Shown here piece after piece: positions 24,770 through 33,406 of a DNA stretch of 64,000 nucleotides. A model generated the notes under the pieces. That model did no database searches, was not told the DNA's origin, and was given only the letters and a program-made list of their open reading frames with translations. Made by a program: the position numbers and the translations under genes. The stretch is from Dryocola sp051307055 (GTDB lineage Bacteria; Pseudomonadota; Gammaproteobacteria; Enterobacterales; Enterobacteriaceae): NCBI RefSeq assembly GCF_051307055.1, contig NZ_CP149994.1:2170001-2234000 (forward strand), read 5' to 3'. Within the stretch, counting starts at the first letter, position 1. The number at the start of each line of letters is the position of its first letter.

Positions 24770-25939
24770 TCAACGTGGTTTCAGCCGGCAAAGCGCCTGT
24801 GCGCCCGCCCGTAATGTGGCTTCATCTTTGGCAAAGGAAAGACGGATCAGCCTGTTATCCGTTCCGTCAGTGTAAAACGCGGAGAGCGGGATCGTCGCCA
24901 CGCCTTGTTCGGTAATCAAACGCTTGACCATCTCGCTGTCGGACTCATCGCTGAAATGGTCGAAACTGGCGAGCAGGAAGAACGAGCCCGCGCTCGGCAA
25001 GAGTTTAAACGGCGACTCCGCCAGCAACGTCTGCATCAGATCGCGCTTGCGCTGGTAGAATGCCGCCAGCGACAGATAGGTTTGCGGATCGGCCATGTAG
25101 TCGGCAAAAGCGTACTGCATGGGCGTATCGGCAGAAAACATCAAAAACTGATGCACCTTGCAAATCTCATCCATCAGCGCCGCCGGCGCCAGGCAATATC
25201 CCACGCGCCAGCCCGTAACATGGAACGTTTTCCCAAACGAAGAGATAATCACGCTGCGTTCGGCAAGCTGCGGATGCGTCGCCATGCCGTGGTGACGCCT
25301 GCCGTCAAACACGATGTGCTCATACACCTCATCGGATAAAATGACGATATCCGTGTTGCGCGTCAATGCCGCAAGCATCTCCAGATCCTGCGCGCTGAAT
25401 ATCTGCCCGCTTGGGTTGTGCGGCGTATTGATGATGATCATGCGTGTACGAGGCGTGATGGCCGCCCGCACTTCATCCCAGTTCACGGAAAAATCCGGCA
25501 GCGCGAGCTTCAGGGCCACGGGTTTAGCGCCCTGCAGGCGCACAATCGGCGCGTAGCTGTCGAACGAGGGTTCGAAGTAAATCACCTCATCGCCCGGATG
25601 CACCAACCCGCTAATGGCCGAATAGAGCCCTTCGCTGGCGCTGGCGGTAATCAGCACTTCATCGCTGGCCTCGTAACGCGCGCCGTAGAGCGTTGCCACC
25701 TTCTCAGCGATCAGCGTTTTCAGCGGGGCAAGGCCGGTCATCGCCGCGTACTGGTTATGATTATCCAGCATGGCTTTGGTGACGCCGGCAATCAGCTTAG
25801 GGTCGGGTGAAAAGTTCGGCGCGCCCTGGGAAAGGTTAATGGCGTTATGCTGCGCCGAGAGCTGGCCGATAACGGTAAAAATGGTGGTTCCCACATCGGG
25901 CAGTTTTGAACGATGTTGCACCGGGGTATGGATAGTCAT
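24770..25939 (-). CDS. PLP-dependent aminotransferase, YbdL/methionine aminotransferase-like
   Basis: A 389-residue class I aminotransferase. The PLP lysine is in ISSFGKTFHVTGWRVGYCLA; other fold marks are INLSQGAPNF, NTPHNPSGQIF and SDEVYEHIVFDGRRHHGM. The sequence is closest, from memory, to E. coli YbdL (386 aa), which uses methionine, histidine and phenylalanine with keto acids, but is only about half identical. It is upstream of an amino-acid binding protein gene and divergent from a LysR gene. An amino-acid uptake and deamination role is inferred. Confidence 0.87.
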   Translation of the reverse strand: MTIHTPVQHRSKLPDVGTTIFTVIGQLSAQHNAINLSQGAPNFSPDPKLIAGVTKAMLDNHNQYAAMTGLAPLKTLIAEKVATLYGARYEASDEVLITASASEGLYSAISGLVHPGDEVIYFEPSFDSYAPIVRLQGAKPVALKLALPDFSVNWDEVRAAITPRTRMIIINTPHNPSGQIFSAQDLEMLAALTRNTDIVILSDEVYEHIVFDGRRHHGMATHPQLAERSVIISSFGKTFHVTGWRVGYCLAPAALMDEICKVHQFLMFSADTPMQYAFADYMADPQTYLSLAAFYQRKRDLMQTLLAESPFKLLPSAGSFFLLASFDHFSDESDSEMVKRLITEQGVATIPLSAFYTDGTDNRLIRLSFAKDEATLRAGAQALCRLKPR

Positions 25940-26019
25940 GGCCGCTCCTGTTGCTGCTCAATTTGCATAACTATTCAATCCGCATGCGGTTGCCACGACA
26001 AACGAATTGTTGTCATAAT

Positions 26020-26042
26020 AGCCATGCAAAAAATGCATGGCT
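26020..26042. promoter_or_regulatory. Palindrome between aminotransferase and LysR genes
   Basis: AGCCATGCA (26020-26028), spacer AAAAA, TGCATGGCT (26034-26042) is a perfect inverted repeat directly before the LysR start. It may be an autoregulatory site. A looser GACAA...TTGTTGTC lies about 15 bp upstream. Confidence 0.5.
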
Positions 26043-26056
26043 CAGCGGAGAGCGAC

Positions 26057-26917
26057 ATGGCGCGGCATAATTTTCCCCTCAATACGGTTGATGCATTCCT
26101 GGTTACCGCCAGGCATTTAAATCTTACCCGGGCCGCGAAAGAGTTATGCCTTACGCAAGGGGCGGTTAGCCGTAAAATCGCCACGCTTGAAGAGTGGCTG
26201 GGCTTTACGTTATTTGAACGCCACGCGCGGGGCTTGTACCTGACGCCGCAAGGAAGCGCCCTGCTTCCCGACCTGCAAAATGCGTTTGAGAAACTGCTCG
26301 ATGTCGCCGGGCGCGCCTGCCATAAACCGAGCGTTATTCGCCTTAAGGCGCCGACCTGCGCGATGCGCTGGCTGGTGCCGAAAATTATGCAGCTTGAGCT
26401 TCGCGCCCCGGATATTCAGATTGCGCTGACCACCACCGTCGATCACGGCATTAATTTCAAAAGCGAGCCTTACGATGCGGCAATCGTTTTTAGCACGCAC
26501 GCCAGGGCCGGCACGCTGCTTTTTGAAGAGAGCCTCACGCCCGTTATCAGCCAGAGCCTGTTGCCTGCGGAGCCGCTGTCTGCCGAAGCTCTACAGCGTT
26601 TCACCTTCCTGCATCCGACGCGCGATCGCACTGACTGGTCGCTGTGGCTTGCCGATTACCCGGCAAAGCAACCTGTGATGATCAAAAACCAGCATTTCGA
26701 CACCATGGATCTGGCCATCAGCGCCGCTATTCAGGGATTCGGGATAGCCATTGCCGATGAGGCTTTAGTGGCAGAGGATATACGCATGGGCAGGCTGGTG
26801 CGCCCTTTCGCGCGCAGCGTGAAAACCGGAGCAGGCTACCGCCTGACCGTACGCCCGGGCCGTGAGAATCTGGCCGGGCTGGAGGCGTTCTGTGAGAGCT
26901 TGCTCACGTCAGGTTGA
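26057..26917 (+). CDS. LysR-family regulator (GcvA-like subgroup)
   Basis: A 286-residue LysR regulator. The winged HTH is residues about 5-64 (LNLTRAAKELCLTQGAVSRK, TLEEWLGFTLFERHARGLYL). The effector domain follows, with GFGIAIADEALVAEDI near the end, typical of GcvA-like proteins. The ATG at 26057 was chosen because GGAGAG precedes it; upstream frame extensions lie in the divergent promoter. It is a probable regulator of the aminotransferase and binding-protein operon transcribed away from it. Confidence 0.88.
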   Translation: MARHNFPLNTVDAFLVTARHLNLTRAAKELCLTQGAVSRKIATLEEWLGFTLFERHARGLYLTPQGSALLPDLQNAFEKLLDVAGRACHKPSVIRLKAPTCAMRWLVPKIMQLELRAPDIQIALTTTVDHGINFKSEPYDAAIVFSTHARAGTLLFEESLTPVISQSLLPAEPLSAEALQRFTFLHPTRDRTDWSLWLADYPAKQPVMIKNQHFDTMDLAISAAIQGFGIAIADEALVAEDIRMGRLVRPFARSVKTGAGYRLTVRPGRENLAGLEAFCESLLTSG

Positions 26918-26937
26918 GATGATTTACAGGGCATGCG

Positions 26938-27348
26938 CTATATTTGTTCAACCAGCGGATAAAAGTCATGATTCTCTTTATGCATTCGCTCATAAACTTT
27001 GCGTAAAACAATATTGGCGTCCCGACGAAAAGCTTCATCATGACCAGAGACTTTATCGGCGGTATTCCAGCGCCGGGAGAAAGCTTCGTACTGAATAACA
27101 ATATCCGCCATTTCAGTTTTAAACTGCAGGCTCATCCTTTTTAATTTCGCATCACTTACCTTTTCCAGGTAAGGATATAAAAACCGGTCTTCCGCAGAGA
27201 GATGAATTTTAATTAATGAGCTCATGCTGATGACGGCCTGCGCTATTTCCCTGGCATGCTGAGATACGCCTGCATGGCTCAGCTCCCTGAGTTTATTAAG
27301 CTTATCTATTATTTCAACGTGCTGGCCTTTCATTTTATCGATATTCAT
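26938..27348 (-). CDS. Hemerythrin HHE-domain protein
   Basis: A 136-residue all-helical protein with the histidine pattern of bacterial hemerythrins: KGQHVEIID, IKIHLSAEDRFLYPYLE and RMHKENHDFYPLVEQI. It should bind a di-iron centre and O2, NO or peroxide. The gene and its flanks are markedly AT-richer than neighbours. Lies tail-to-tail with the LysR gene. Confidence 0.83.
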   Translation of the reverse strand: MNIDKMKGQHVEIIDKLNKLRELSHAGVSQHAREIAQAVISMSSLIKIHLSAEDRFLYPYLEKVSDAKLKRMSLQFKTEMADIVIQYEAFSRRWNTADKVSGHDEAFRRDANIVLRKVYERMHKENHDFYPLVEQI

Positions 27349-27480
27349 GGATTAATCCTTATCTGCACTTTCTTGCCTAATAAGATGCATATTAAATACA
27401 TATTTATAAATTAGCAATGCCTTATTAGCAGAATAAAAAGCCTGGAATTTAGGATAGGAAAGATTTATTTAAGGGCGGGA

Positions 27481-28995
27481 TCATCCTAATCTGACGTGCT
27501 GTTTCATTACGCGTTTAAATAACTGCATGCGGGTTCGCATAAAACGATTGCTGATGCTGAACTGCGCCTGCTTATTGATGCCAATTAACATGGTTCTGTC
27601 TTTGCGCCGGGTAGAGGCGGGCCAGCGTAAGGCGCCGTTAAGCTGTTCGCTTGCGGATGTCGCCGCACGTGCAAACTCGGCCCAGTAGTCGCATACCTTA
27701 GCGGCGAAAGAAAGATCGTTTTCCGTCACATATTCGCAGGCAGGCGGCGTGAACCGTAACGTGTCGAACACGTAAGGCACTTCGTTACCGTGCCAGGTTC
27801 CGTTTGCGTAGGTTTTGCGTTCGGCCTCGGCAACATAATCGAAGTAATAACGCCAGCAGGGCTGGCCTGCGCGCTGCTGCGCCTGCATCACCACGAACCC
27901 CATCGTGGTAAAGGCCATATCGCGGCACACCTGACGGCCCAGCTCCGCATCGCCCTTTACCCCCGGATAGAGCATTTTAATCAGTCCGAGGCCGAACCGT
28001 TTTTCCCGGCGCAGCAGCTCTATTTGCCCGGCCAGATCGATGCCGAAATAGGCCAGCACGCTGGCTTCGTCGCTGTTGCTGCCGATCATGACCGGCAGCG
28101 GATGCTGCCTGCCCGCGAAGAAAGTATCCAGCATTGGCTCCGGCAGCACGCGGTCGCCGCTTATGGGCGCCGGGCCGATATTTAGCGGCGCCTCTAATGG
28201 CCAGAACAGGTCGGCCGGCAGGGCGCGTAATTGTTCAGCAGTGGCATCTTCCAGCCCGAAGTGGCGCGCCAGCGATATGCCCTTTCTCAGCGCCTGATGC
28301 CGCTCAACGTCCGGCAAGGTGTAAGCGCTCTGCGCGATCGCCTTATGGAATAACCCGCCGGCAAGCGGCGAGGCCAGAAGCGAGAGCACGCTACGCGCCC
28401 CGGCCGATTCGCCAAACAGCGTCACGTTACCGGCATCGCCGCCAAAGGCGTGGATGTTTTCCTGCACCCAGCCAAGCGCGGCGATTTGATCCATCAGGGC
28501 AAAGTTATACAGCGGCCCGGCTGGATCTTCGCCTTCCAGCGCCGGATGCGCGAAAAAGCCCAGATGCCCCAGCCGGTAGTTGATTGAAACGAATACCACG
28601 CCGCGCGCGGCAAACCCGCGGCCATCGTACGGCGGCAGCCCGCCGGCACCGATGGTATAGCCGCCACCGTGCAGCCAGACCATCACGGGAAGCGGCTCGT
28701 CGCCGGTTTTTGCGGGGGTCCAGATATTCAGATAGAGACAGTCTTCAGAAAACTGGCCCGGATCGCCGCCGCCCACCGCTTTACAATATTCCAGGCTTTG
28801 CCAGCTTGCCGGAGAAAACCGCGTGGCGGGCCTGACGCCTTCCCAGCTTGCAGCAGGAACAGGGCTACGCCAGCGCAGTTCACCCACGGGCGGAGCGGCG
28901 AAAGGGATGCCGCGAAATACGGTACATCCCTCCTCTGTTGTTCCGGCAAGCTTGCCCTGTGCGACATTAACTAACGGGATTTCAGGCGCTTCCAT
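27481..28995 (-). CDS. Type-B carboxylesterase/lipase
   Basis: A 504-residue alpha/beta hydrolase without a clear signal peptide. It opens with the family's GKLAGTTEEGCTVFRGIPFA. The oxyanion-hole motif is VMVWLHGGGYTIGAG, the nucleophile elbow is LFGESAGARSVL (Ser), the acid is in MIGSNSDEASVL (Glu) and the base is the His in TWHGNEVPYVF. All catalytic parts are present. It is separated from hglS by 42 bp on the same strand. Substrate unknown; p-nitrobenzyl-type esters are typical of the family. Confidence 0.88.
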   Translation of the reverse strand: MEAPEIPLVNVAQGKLAGTTEEGCTVFRGIPFAAPPVGELRWRSPVPAASWEGVRPATRFSPASWQSLEYCKAVGGGDPGQFSEDCLYLNIWTPAKTGDEPLPVMVWLHGGGYTIGAGGLPPYDGRGFAARGVVFVSINYRLGHLGFFAHPALEGEDPAGPLYNFALMDQIAALGWVQENIHAFGGDAGNVTLFGESAGARSVLSLLASPLAGGLFHKAIAQSAYTLPDVERHQALRKGISLARHFGLEDATAEQLRALPADLFWPLEAPLNIGPAPISGDRVLPEPMLDTFFAGRQHPLPVMIGSNSDEASVLAYFGIDLAGQIELLRREKRFGLGLIKMLYPGVKGDAELGRQVCRDMAFTTMGFVVMQAQQRAGQPCWRYYFDYVAEAERKTYANGTWHGNEVPYVFDTLRFTPPACEYVTENDLSFAAKVCDYWAEFARAATSASEQLNGALRWPASTRRKDRTMLIGINKQAQFSISNRFMRTRMQLFKRVMKQHVRLG

Positions 28996-29037
28996 CTGCG
29001 GTTCCTTGCTATCGACACCTCAAACAGAATAGCGTCT

Positions 29038-30381
29038 TCAGAGCAGTCCGCAACGTCGTTTACTGCGATCTTCCGCCTGCTGATATAGCTCGAACTCGTC
29101 GGCAACCGACGCTCCGAGCGCCTGCTCAAAGGCCTCACGGCTGGCATGCCCGTGCGAACGGGAGCCGCTTTCGCCGCCTAAATTAGAGTGAAAAATACCC
29201 GCGGCGCTCACCGGCAGAAAATCTTCATAGGTAATAGGCTGAGCCACCAGCCAGCCGCGCTCAATCAGCGACTGCGGATCGTCTCCGGGCTTGATCCCCG
29301 ATCGGTGCATTTCGCCTGCGGGCGTCAGGCGATAGCGGAAATAGGCCAGCGCCTGGCGACGCAGCAGCGTATCGCTGTCCGGCAGACGGCTGAATACCTC
29401 CTGCAAATGGCGCTGATGGCTGAGGTTGTCTTTACCGCTGCCCGCGGCGAGCAGCAGTTCGTCGTACAGCGCGCGCCCCTTCGGCGTTAACGCTACCCCG
29501 CGCTGTTCGATTTCACCAAACCGCGCCGTGTGCGTACCCTGATGCTCTCCGGCAAATAAAATCGGTTCTTCCAGCGCCTTAAAGCTGGTCTGGCGCAGCA
29601 GTATCGGAAATTCGCGGCGCGGCGGCCCTTCGATTATCGCTTTTGGCGAGATGCCATACTCGGGCATCAGCGCCTGCACGCGGTCAATGTCCAGCGTACG
29701 CGGGGTTAAGTGGTTGATATGGCAGCCGTGGAAACAGACCACGTCGGCTATCAATCTGTGCTGATCGTGCAGCGCCTGATAGGTCTGCGCATCGACTGTC
29801 GCGTGGCTGTGCCAGCGGAACGTCTCCAGCGCCTCGCTGACGAACTCATTAGCCTGCGCTTCGTTCAGGCCTCCCTGCTCATCATAACTCTCGAGCAGCG
29901 CCCGGCAGCGCGGCGTGAAAATATCTCTCTTTGCCAGAATTGCCGCCGCCTTCTTGCGCAGGGTCGCGTTTTCAATGAGTTCAAGGCGCAGTAAGGAGGT
30001 GAACACGCGGAACGGGTTACAGGCCAGCGCGGTATCGTCAATCGGGCGAAACGCGGTGGAGTGCACCGGCACGCCCGCCTGCGAAAGATCGTAGTAGCCA
30101 ACCGGCTGCATGCCCATAACGGCAAAAATCCGGCGTAGCGTCGCCAGCTCTTCAGGCTTGCCGACGCGGATCGCCCCGTGACGCTCAACGTTAAGCCTCG
30201 CCAGTTCGTCCGCGTTCTCCAGCTGCTGGTGCAGTTCCGGGTCGTTTTCCAATACCGCGAGGTTGACATCAGCGACCAGTTCTAACAACGTGCCGTACTG
30301 AGGCACCTCTTGCTGGTACATCGCCGACATTGCGTGCGAAAATTTTTCCCGAATCTCATCAGCCGTGATGTTGTTCGCCAT
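29038..30381 (-). CDS. hglS: HglS (YdcJ), 2-oxoadipate dioxygenase/decarboxylase
   Basis: A 447-residue VOC-fold Fe(II) enzyme (DUF1338) that turns 2-oxoadipate into D-2-hydroxyglutarate in D-lysine breakdown. Length equals E. coli YdcJ. Clear parts are EIREKFSHAMSAMYQQEVPQ at the N-terminus, the metal-site DVVCFHGCHINHLTPRTLDI, and YEDFLPVSAAGIFHSNLGGE near the end. It is divergent from ydcI, as in E. coli. Confidence 0.9.
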   Translation of the reverse strand: MANNITADEIREKFSHAMSAMYQQEVPQYGTLLELVADVNLAVLENDPELHQQLENADELARLNVERHGAIRVGKPEELATLRRIFAVMGMQPVGYYDLSQAGVPVHSTAFRPIDDTALACNPFRVFTSLLRLELIENATLRKKAAAILAKRDIFTPRCRALLESYDEQGGLNEAQANEFVSEALETFRWHSHATVDAQTYQALHDQHRLIADVVCFHGCHINHLTPRTLDIDRVQALMPEYGISPKAIIEGPPRREFPILLRQTSFKALEEPILFAGEHQGTHTARFGEIEQRGVALTPKGRALYDELLLAAGSGKDNLSHQRHLQEVFSRLPDSDTLLRRQALAYFRYRLTPAGEMHRSGIKPGDDPQSLIERGWLVAQPITYEDFLPVSAAGIFHSNLGGESGSRSHGHASREAFEQALGASVADEFELYQQAEDRSKRRCGLL

Positions 30382-30608
30382 GATGTCGTATCTCCAGTGA
30401 ATATTGCTGAAAGCGTAGAATCTGGTGAGGCACTCAGGGCGAAGAATTTGCGTTTTGTGATCTGCCTGAACTTATCGCATGCGCAGGCGGGAAATAGCGC
30501 TTTTTATGTTGCAATGATTGACGGATTGTTAACATTATTTTGCTAGCAAGTTATCATAATTAAACAACTTACCTTGTCACCGCGCCCCGTCTGTTTTTAA
30601 CATCGCTT

Positions 30609-31532
30609 ATGGAAAAAAATGGTCTTTTCAGTCAGCGCATTCGTTTGCGCCATCTGCACACTTTCGTGGCCGTCGCTCAACAGGGAACGCTGGGGCGAGC
30701 GGCTGAAACACTTAATCTGAGCCAACCGGCCCTCTCCAAAACCCTTAATGAACTCGAGCAACTGACCGGCACGCGGCTGTTTGACCGTGGGCGACTGGGG
30801 GCGCAGCTGACGCTGATGGGCGAACAGTTTCTTACCCATGCCGTCAAGGTTCTTGATGCGCTTAATCACGCCGGCCAGTCCCTGACCCGCAAAGACGGCC
30901 AGGCTTCAGCCGTGGTCAGAATCGGCGCGTTACCAACCGCGGTGCTCGGCATTCTGCCTGCGGTTATCGGTCAGTTTCACAAGCAGCAAAGCGAGGTGAC
31001 GCTTCAGGTCGGCACCATGAACAACACCATGCTGCTGGCGGGTCTGAAGTCCGGGGAACTGGATTTGGGTATCGGCCGCATGTCCGATCCCGAACTGATG
31101 ACCGGGCTGAACTACGAGCTGCTGTTTCTCGAATCGCTAAAGCTCGTGGTGCGGCCGGGCCATCCCATCCTGCAGGAAAATTTTACCCTGAGCCGGGTGA
31201 TGGAATGGCCGGCGGTGGTTTCGCCGAAAGGCACCACCCCGCGTCAGAATACCGAAACGCTGCTCGCAAGCCAGGGGTGCAAACTCCCGGCAACCTGTAT
31301 CGAAACGCTGTCAGCCTCGCTTTCACGCCAGTTAACGGTGGATTATAACTACGTCTGGTTTGTGCCCTCAGGCGCGGTCAAAGAAGATTTGAAACAAGGA
31401 ACGCTGACGGCTCTGCCGATTGCCATACAGGGCGCCGGAGAGCCGATTGGGATCCTGACGCGAGTGGATGCCGTGTTATCGCCGGGCGCGCAGATTCTGC
31501 TTGCTTCGATCCGCAAATCCATGCCGGGTTAA
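30609..31532 (+). CDS. ydcI: YdcI, LysR-family regulator
   Basis: A 307-residue LysR regulator, same length as E. coli YdcI and near identical in the HTH (RHLHTFVAVAQQGTLGRAAE, TLNLSQPALSKTLNELEQL). The effector domain retains LNYELLFLESLKLVVRPGHP. In enterics YdcI is linked to pH and metabolic control. It is divergent from hglS across 227 bp. Its stop overlaps the stop of the convergent smrA gene by 4 bp. Confidence 0.94.
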   Translation: MEKNGLFSQRIRLRHLHTFVAVAQQGTLGRAAETLNLSQPALSKTLNELEQLTGTRLFDRGRLGAQLTLMGEQFLTHAVKVLDALNHAGQSLTRKDGQASAVVRIGALPTAVLGILPAVIGQFHKQQSEVTLQVGTMNNTMLLAGLKSGELDLGIGRMSDPELMTGLNYELLFLESLKLVVRPGHPILQENFTLSRVMEWPAVVSPKGTTPRQNTETLLASQGCKLPATCIETLSASLSRQLTVDYNYVWFVPSGAVKEDLKQGTLTALPIAIQGAGEPIGILTRVDAVLSPGAQILLASIRKSMPG

Positions 31533-32092
31533 CGGCTACGTTTCGCGTGTCGCTCCCAGTTTTCGATCCTCGCCTGAGGCGATTTTTTCAGCGCCACGTA
31601 ACAGGCCCCGCTGCCGCCGTGGTGCGGCATCGCGCAGCAAAAAGCCTGCACTTCTTCAAACTCAGGGAGCCAGCGCGCCAGATAGCTCCGCACGATATTC
31701 GCATGGGAACGGTCATCACGGCCTTTACCGTGGATAATTAACAGGTTACGCAGCCCGTCCTGCTTTGCCTGCTGGATGTAAGCAAACAGCATCTGGCGAC
31801 ACTGCTCAACGGGCTGGCGCAGCAGATTAAGGCTCGCTTCCTGGCAATATTTTCCCAGCCGCAGCTTGTCGAGTACGCCGGTTTGCAGCCCTTCGCGTTT
31901 AAATTCCAGCGGAGTGCCCAGCGAGACAATATCCAGGTATTCTGTCGTCAGAAAATTATCGAGCTGCGATACGTCGATTTTTGGCGCATCTTTCTCTTTG
32001 ATAGGTTTGAGCCACCGGCTGCTGGCACAGTTCTTCAGCGGTTTGACATCCTCCATGGCGTCGAGAAACAGCAATTTGTCGTCAAGGTTCAT
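31529..32092 (-). CDS. smrA: SmrA, Smr-domain DNA endonuclease
   Basis: A 187-residue protein matching E. coli SmrA (YdaL) end to end. The Smr domain is in the second half: LNLLRQPVEQCRQMLFAYIQ, NLLIIHGKGRDDRSHANIVR and PHHGGSGACYVALKK. The E. coli protein shows DNA-cutting activity. The ATG ending at 32092 gives MNLDDKLLFLDAMEDV, the same start as E. coli; the longer upstream frame is rejected. Confidence 0.94.
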   Translation of the reverse strand: MNLDDKLLFLDAMEDVKPLKNCASSRWLKPIKEKDAPKIDVSQLDNFLTTEYLDIVSLGTPLEFKREGLQTGVLDKLRLGKYCQEASLNLLRQPVEQCRQMLFAYIQQAKQDGLRNLLIIHGKGRDDRSHANIVRSYLARWLPEFEEVQAFCCAMPHHGGSGACYVALKKSPQARIENWERHAKRSR

Positions 32093-32682
32093 GGCAAATC
32101 CTCCAGGCTCGTCTTCGCTGTGTACTATAACCGCCCGCCTGCCCGCGCTCAACGTCGGCAGCATGCAGCGGCAGCGCTCGATATGTACAAATAATATTCT
32201 ATATGATTACTTATATTTTACTGCCTGACGCAAAATTAATTCCCTGTGCAAAAAGCGTGAAACTAATCACTCAGATAATCATGCATTTTTATCCTGAAAT
32301 GGCTATAAATAACGGTAGCCCGCAAAGGAATATAACAGGGTCTAAACAGGAAGCATTGCTGTGTGTACTGGGGTCGGACTGATGTCGTCAGGCCCCCTTT
32401 TTAATACCGACTATTTTTATCGATTTTTGTATATAGACCAGTGGCATAATTCTGGCCAAATAGGCTCATGAAAAAAGATGCAAAAATAATTTGACTATTA
32501 TTACATCACCTTTTAATTCCCTTATTAAATAATGGTTATTGTCCGACGGCCGGCGTTGCGGATAAATACCGCAGCGGTTTGGGGCCGTTATCTACTCTTT
32601 TAGGGTGGCTGGCTGCCGCCGCGGATAGCGTGATATTCTGCTGCTTTGGGGCCGCGCGCCTGGGTTAAAAATGGAGAGCGTC
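32093..32682. other. 590-bp intergenic region between smrA and ogt
   Basis: Mostly AT-rich DNA with no convincing gene. A hairpin-like stretch at about 32369-32402 (GGGG...CTGA-TGTCG-TCAG-G-CCCC then TTTTT) looks like an intrinsic terminator for an unseen short transcript. A 27-codon frame (32299-32382) ends inside that hairpin but has no ribosome site. In K-12 this joint holds several other genes. Confidence 0.5.
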
Positions 32683-33198
32683 ATGCTGACACTGCTTGAA
32701 GATAAGATTGCCACGCCGCTTGGGCCGCTATGGATACTTTGCGATGAGCAGTTCAGGCTGCGGGCCGTGGAGTGGGAAGAACACAGCGATCGTATGGTGC
32801 AGCTGCTGGATATCCACTATCGCGCGGAAGGTTATCTACGCGTCAGCAGTCAAAATCCGGGCGGCATGAGCGATAAAATGCGCGACTATTTTGACGGCGA
32901 TTTAAGCATTATTCAAAACCTGCCGACGGCTACCGCCGGCACCCCGTTCCAGCGTGAGGTATGGCAGGCGCTGCGTACCATTCCCTGCGGACACGTTATG
33001 CATTATGGACAGCTGGCAGAGCAGCTTGGCCGCGCCGGGGCCGCGCGGGCTGTCGGGGCAGCAAACGGCTCTAATCCGGTCAGTATTGTGGTGCCCTGCC
33101 ATCGCGTTATCGGGCGCAACGGCACAATGACGGGGTATGCCGGCGGCGTGAGCCGTAAAGAGTGGCTTTTGCGGCATGAAGGATATCTGTTGCTTTAG
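32683..33198 (+). CDS. ogt: Ogt, O6-methylguanine-DNA methyltransferase
   Basis: A 171-residue suicidal DNA repair protein, same length as E. coli Ogt. The methyl-accepting cysteine is in NPVSIVVPCHRVIGRNG; the DNA-binding HTH with the arginine finger is GQLAEQLGRAGAARAVGAAN. The ATG at 32683 is preceded by GGAG; a start four codons upstream is less likely. It lies just upstream of fnr as in E. coli. Confidence 0.96.
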   Translation: MLTLLEDKIATPLGPLWILCDEQFRLRAVEWEEHSDRMVQLLDIHYRAEGYLRVSSQNPGGMSDKMRDYFDGDLSIIQNLPTATAGTPFQREVWQALRTIPCGHVMHYGQLAEQLGRAGAARAVGAANGSNPVSIVVPCHRVIGRNGTMTGYAGGVSRKEWLLRHEGYLLL

Positions 33199-33373
33199 GC
33201 GAGCCCCGGCTTTCAAAGCGACAATTAAGCCCTGAATGCTATCGCACTTCAGGTGATTGATTGGTAATATTTATGGTTATCAATAAGATAGCGTAAAAAA
33301 TCACCTTGCGAATACCATTATATTCCCAATGGGGTTTCGCCATACTTACGTGCTCAGCAAAAAGATGTTAAAA

Positions 33374-33387
33374 TTGACCAATATCAA
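33374..33387. promoter_or_regulatory. FNR box upstream of fnr
   Basis: TTGAC-CAAT-ATCAA matches the FNR consensus TTGAT-N4-ATCAA at 9 of 10 fixed positions and starts 33 bp before the fnr ATG. This agrees with known FNR self-repression in E. coli. Confidence 0.8.
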
Positions 33388-33406
33388 TTACGGCCTGAGC
33401 ATATCT

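Noticed and set aside
32299..32382. 27-codon open frame upstream of ogt
   Set aside because: No ribosome site and no recognisable leader-peptide pattern. Kept only as part of the gap description.
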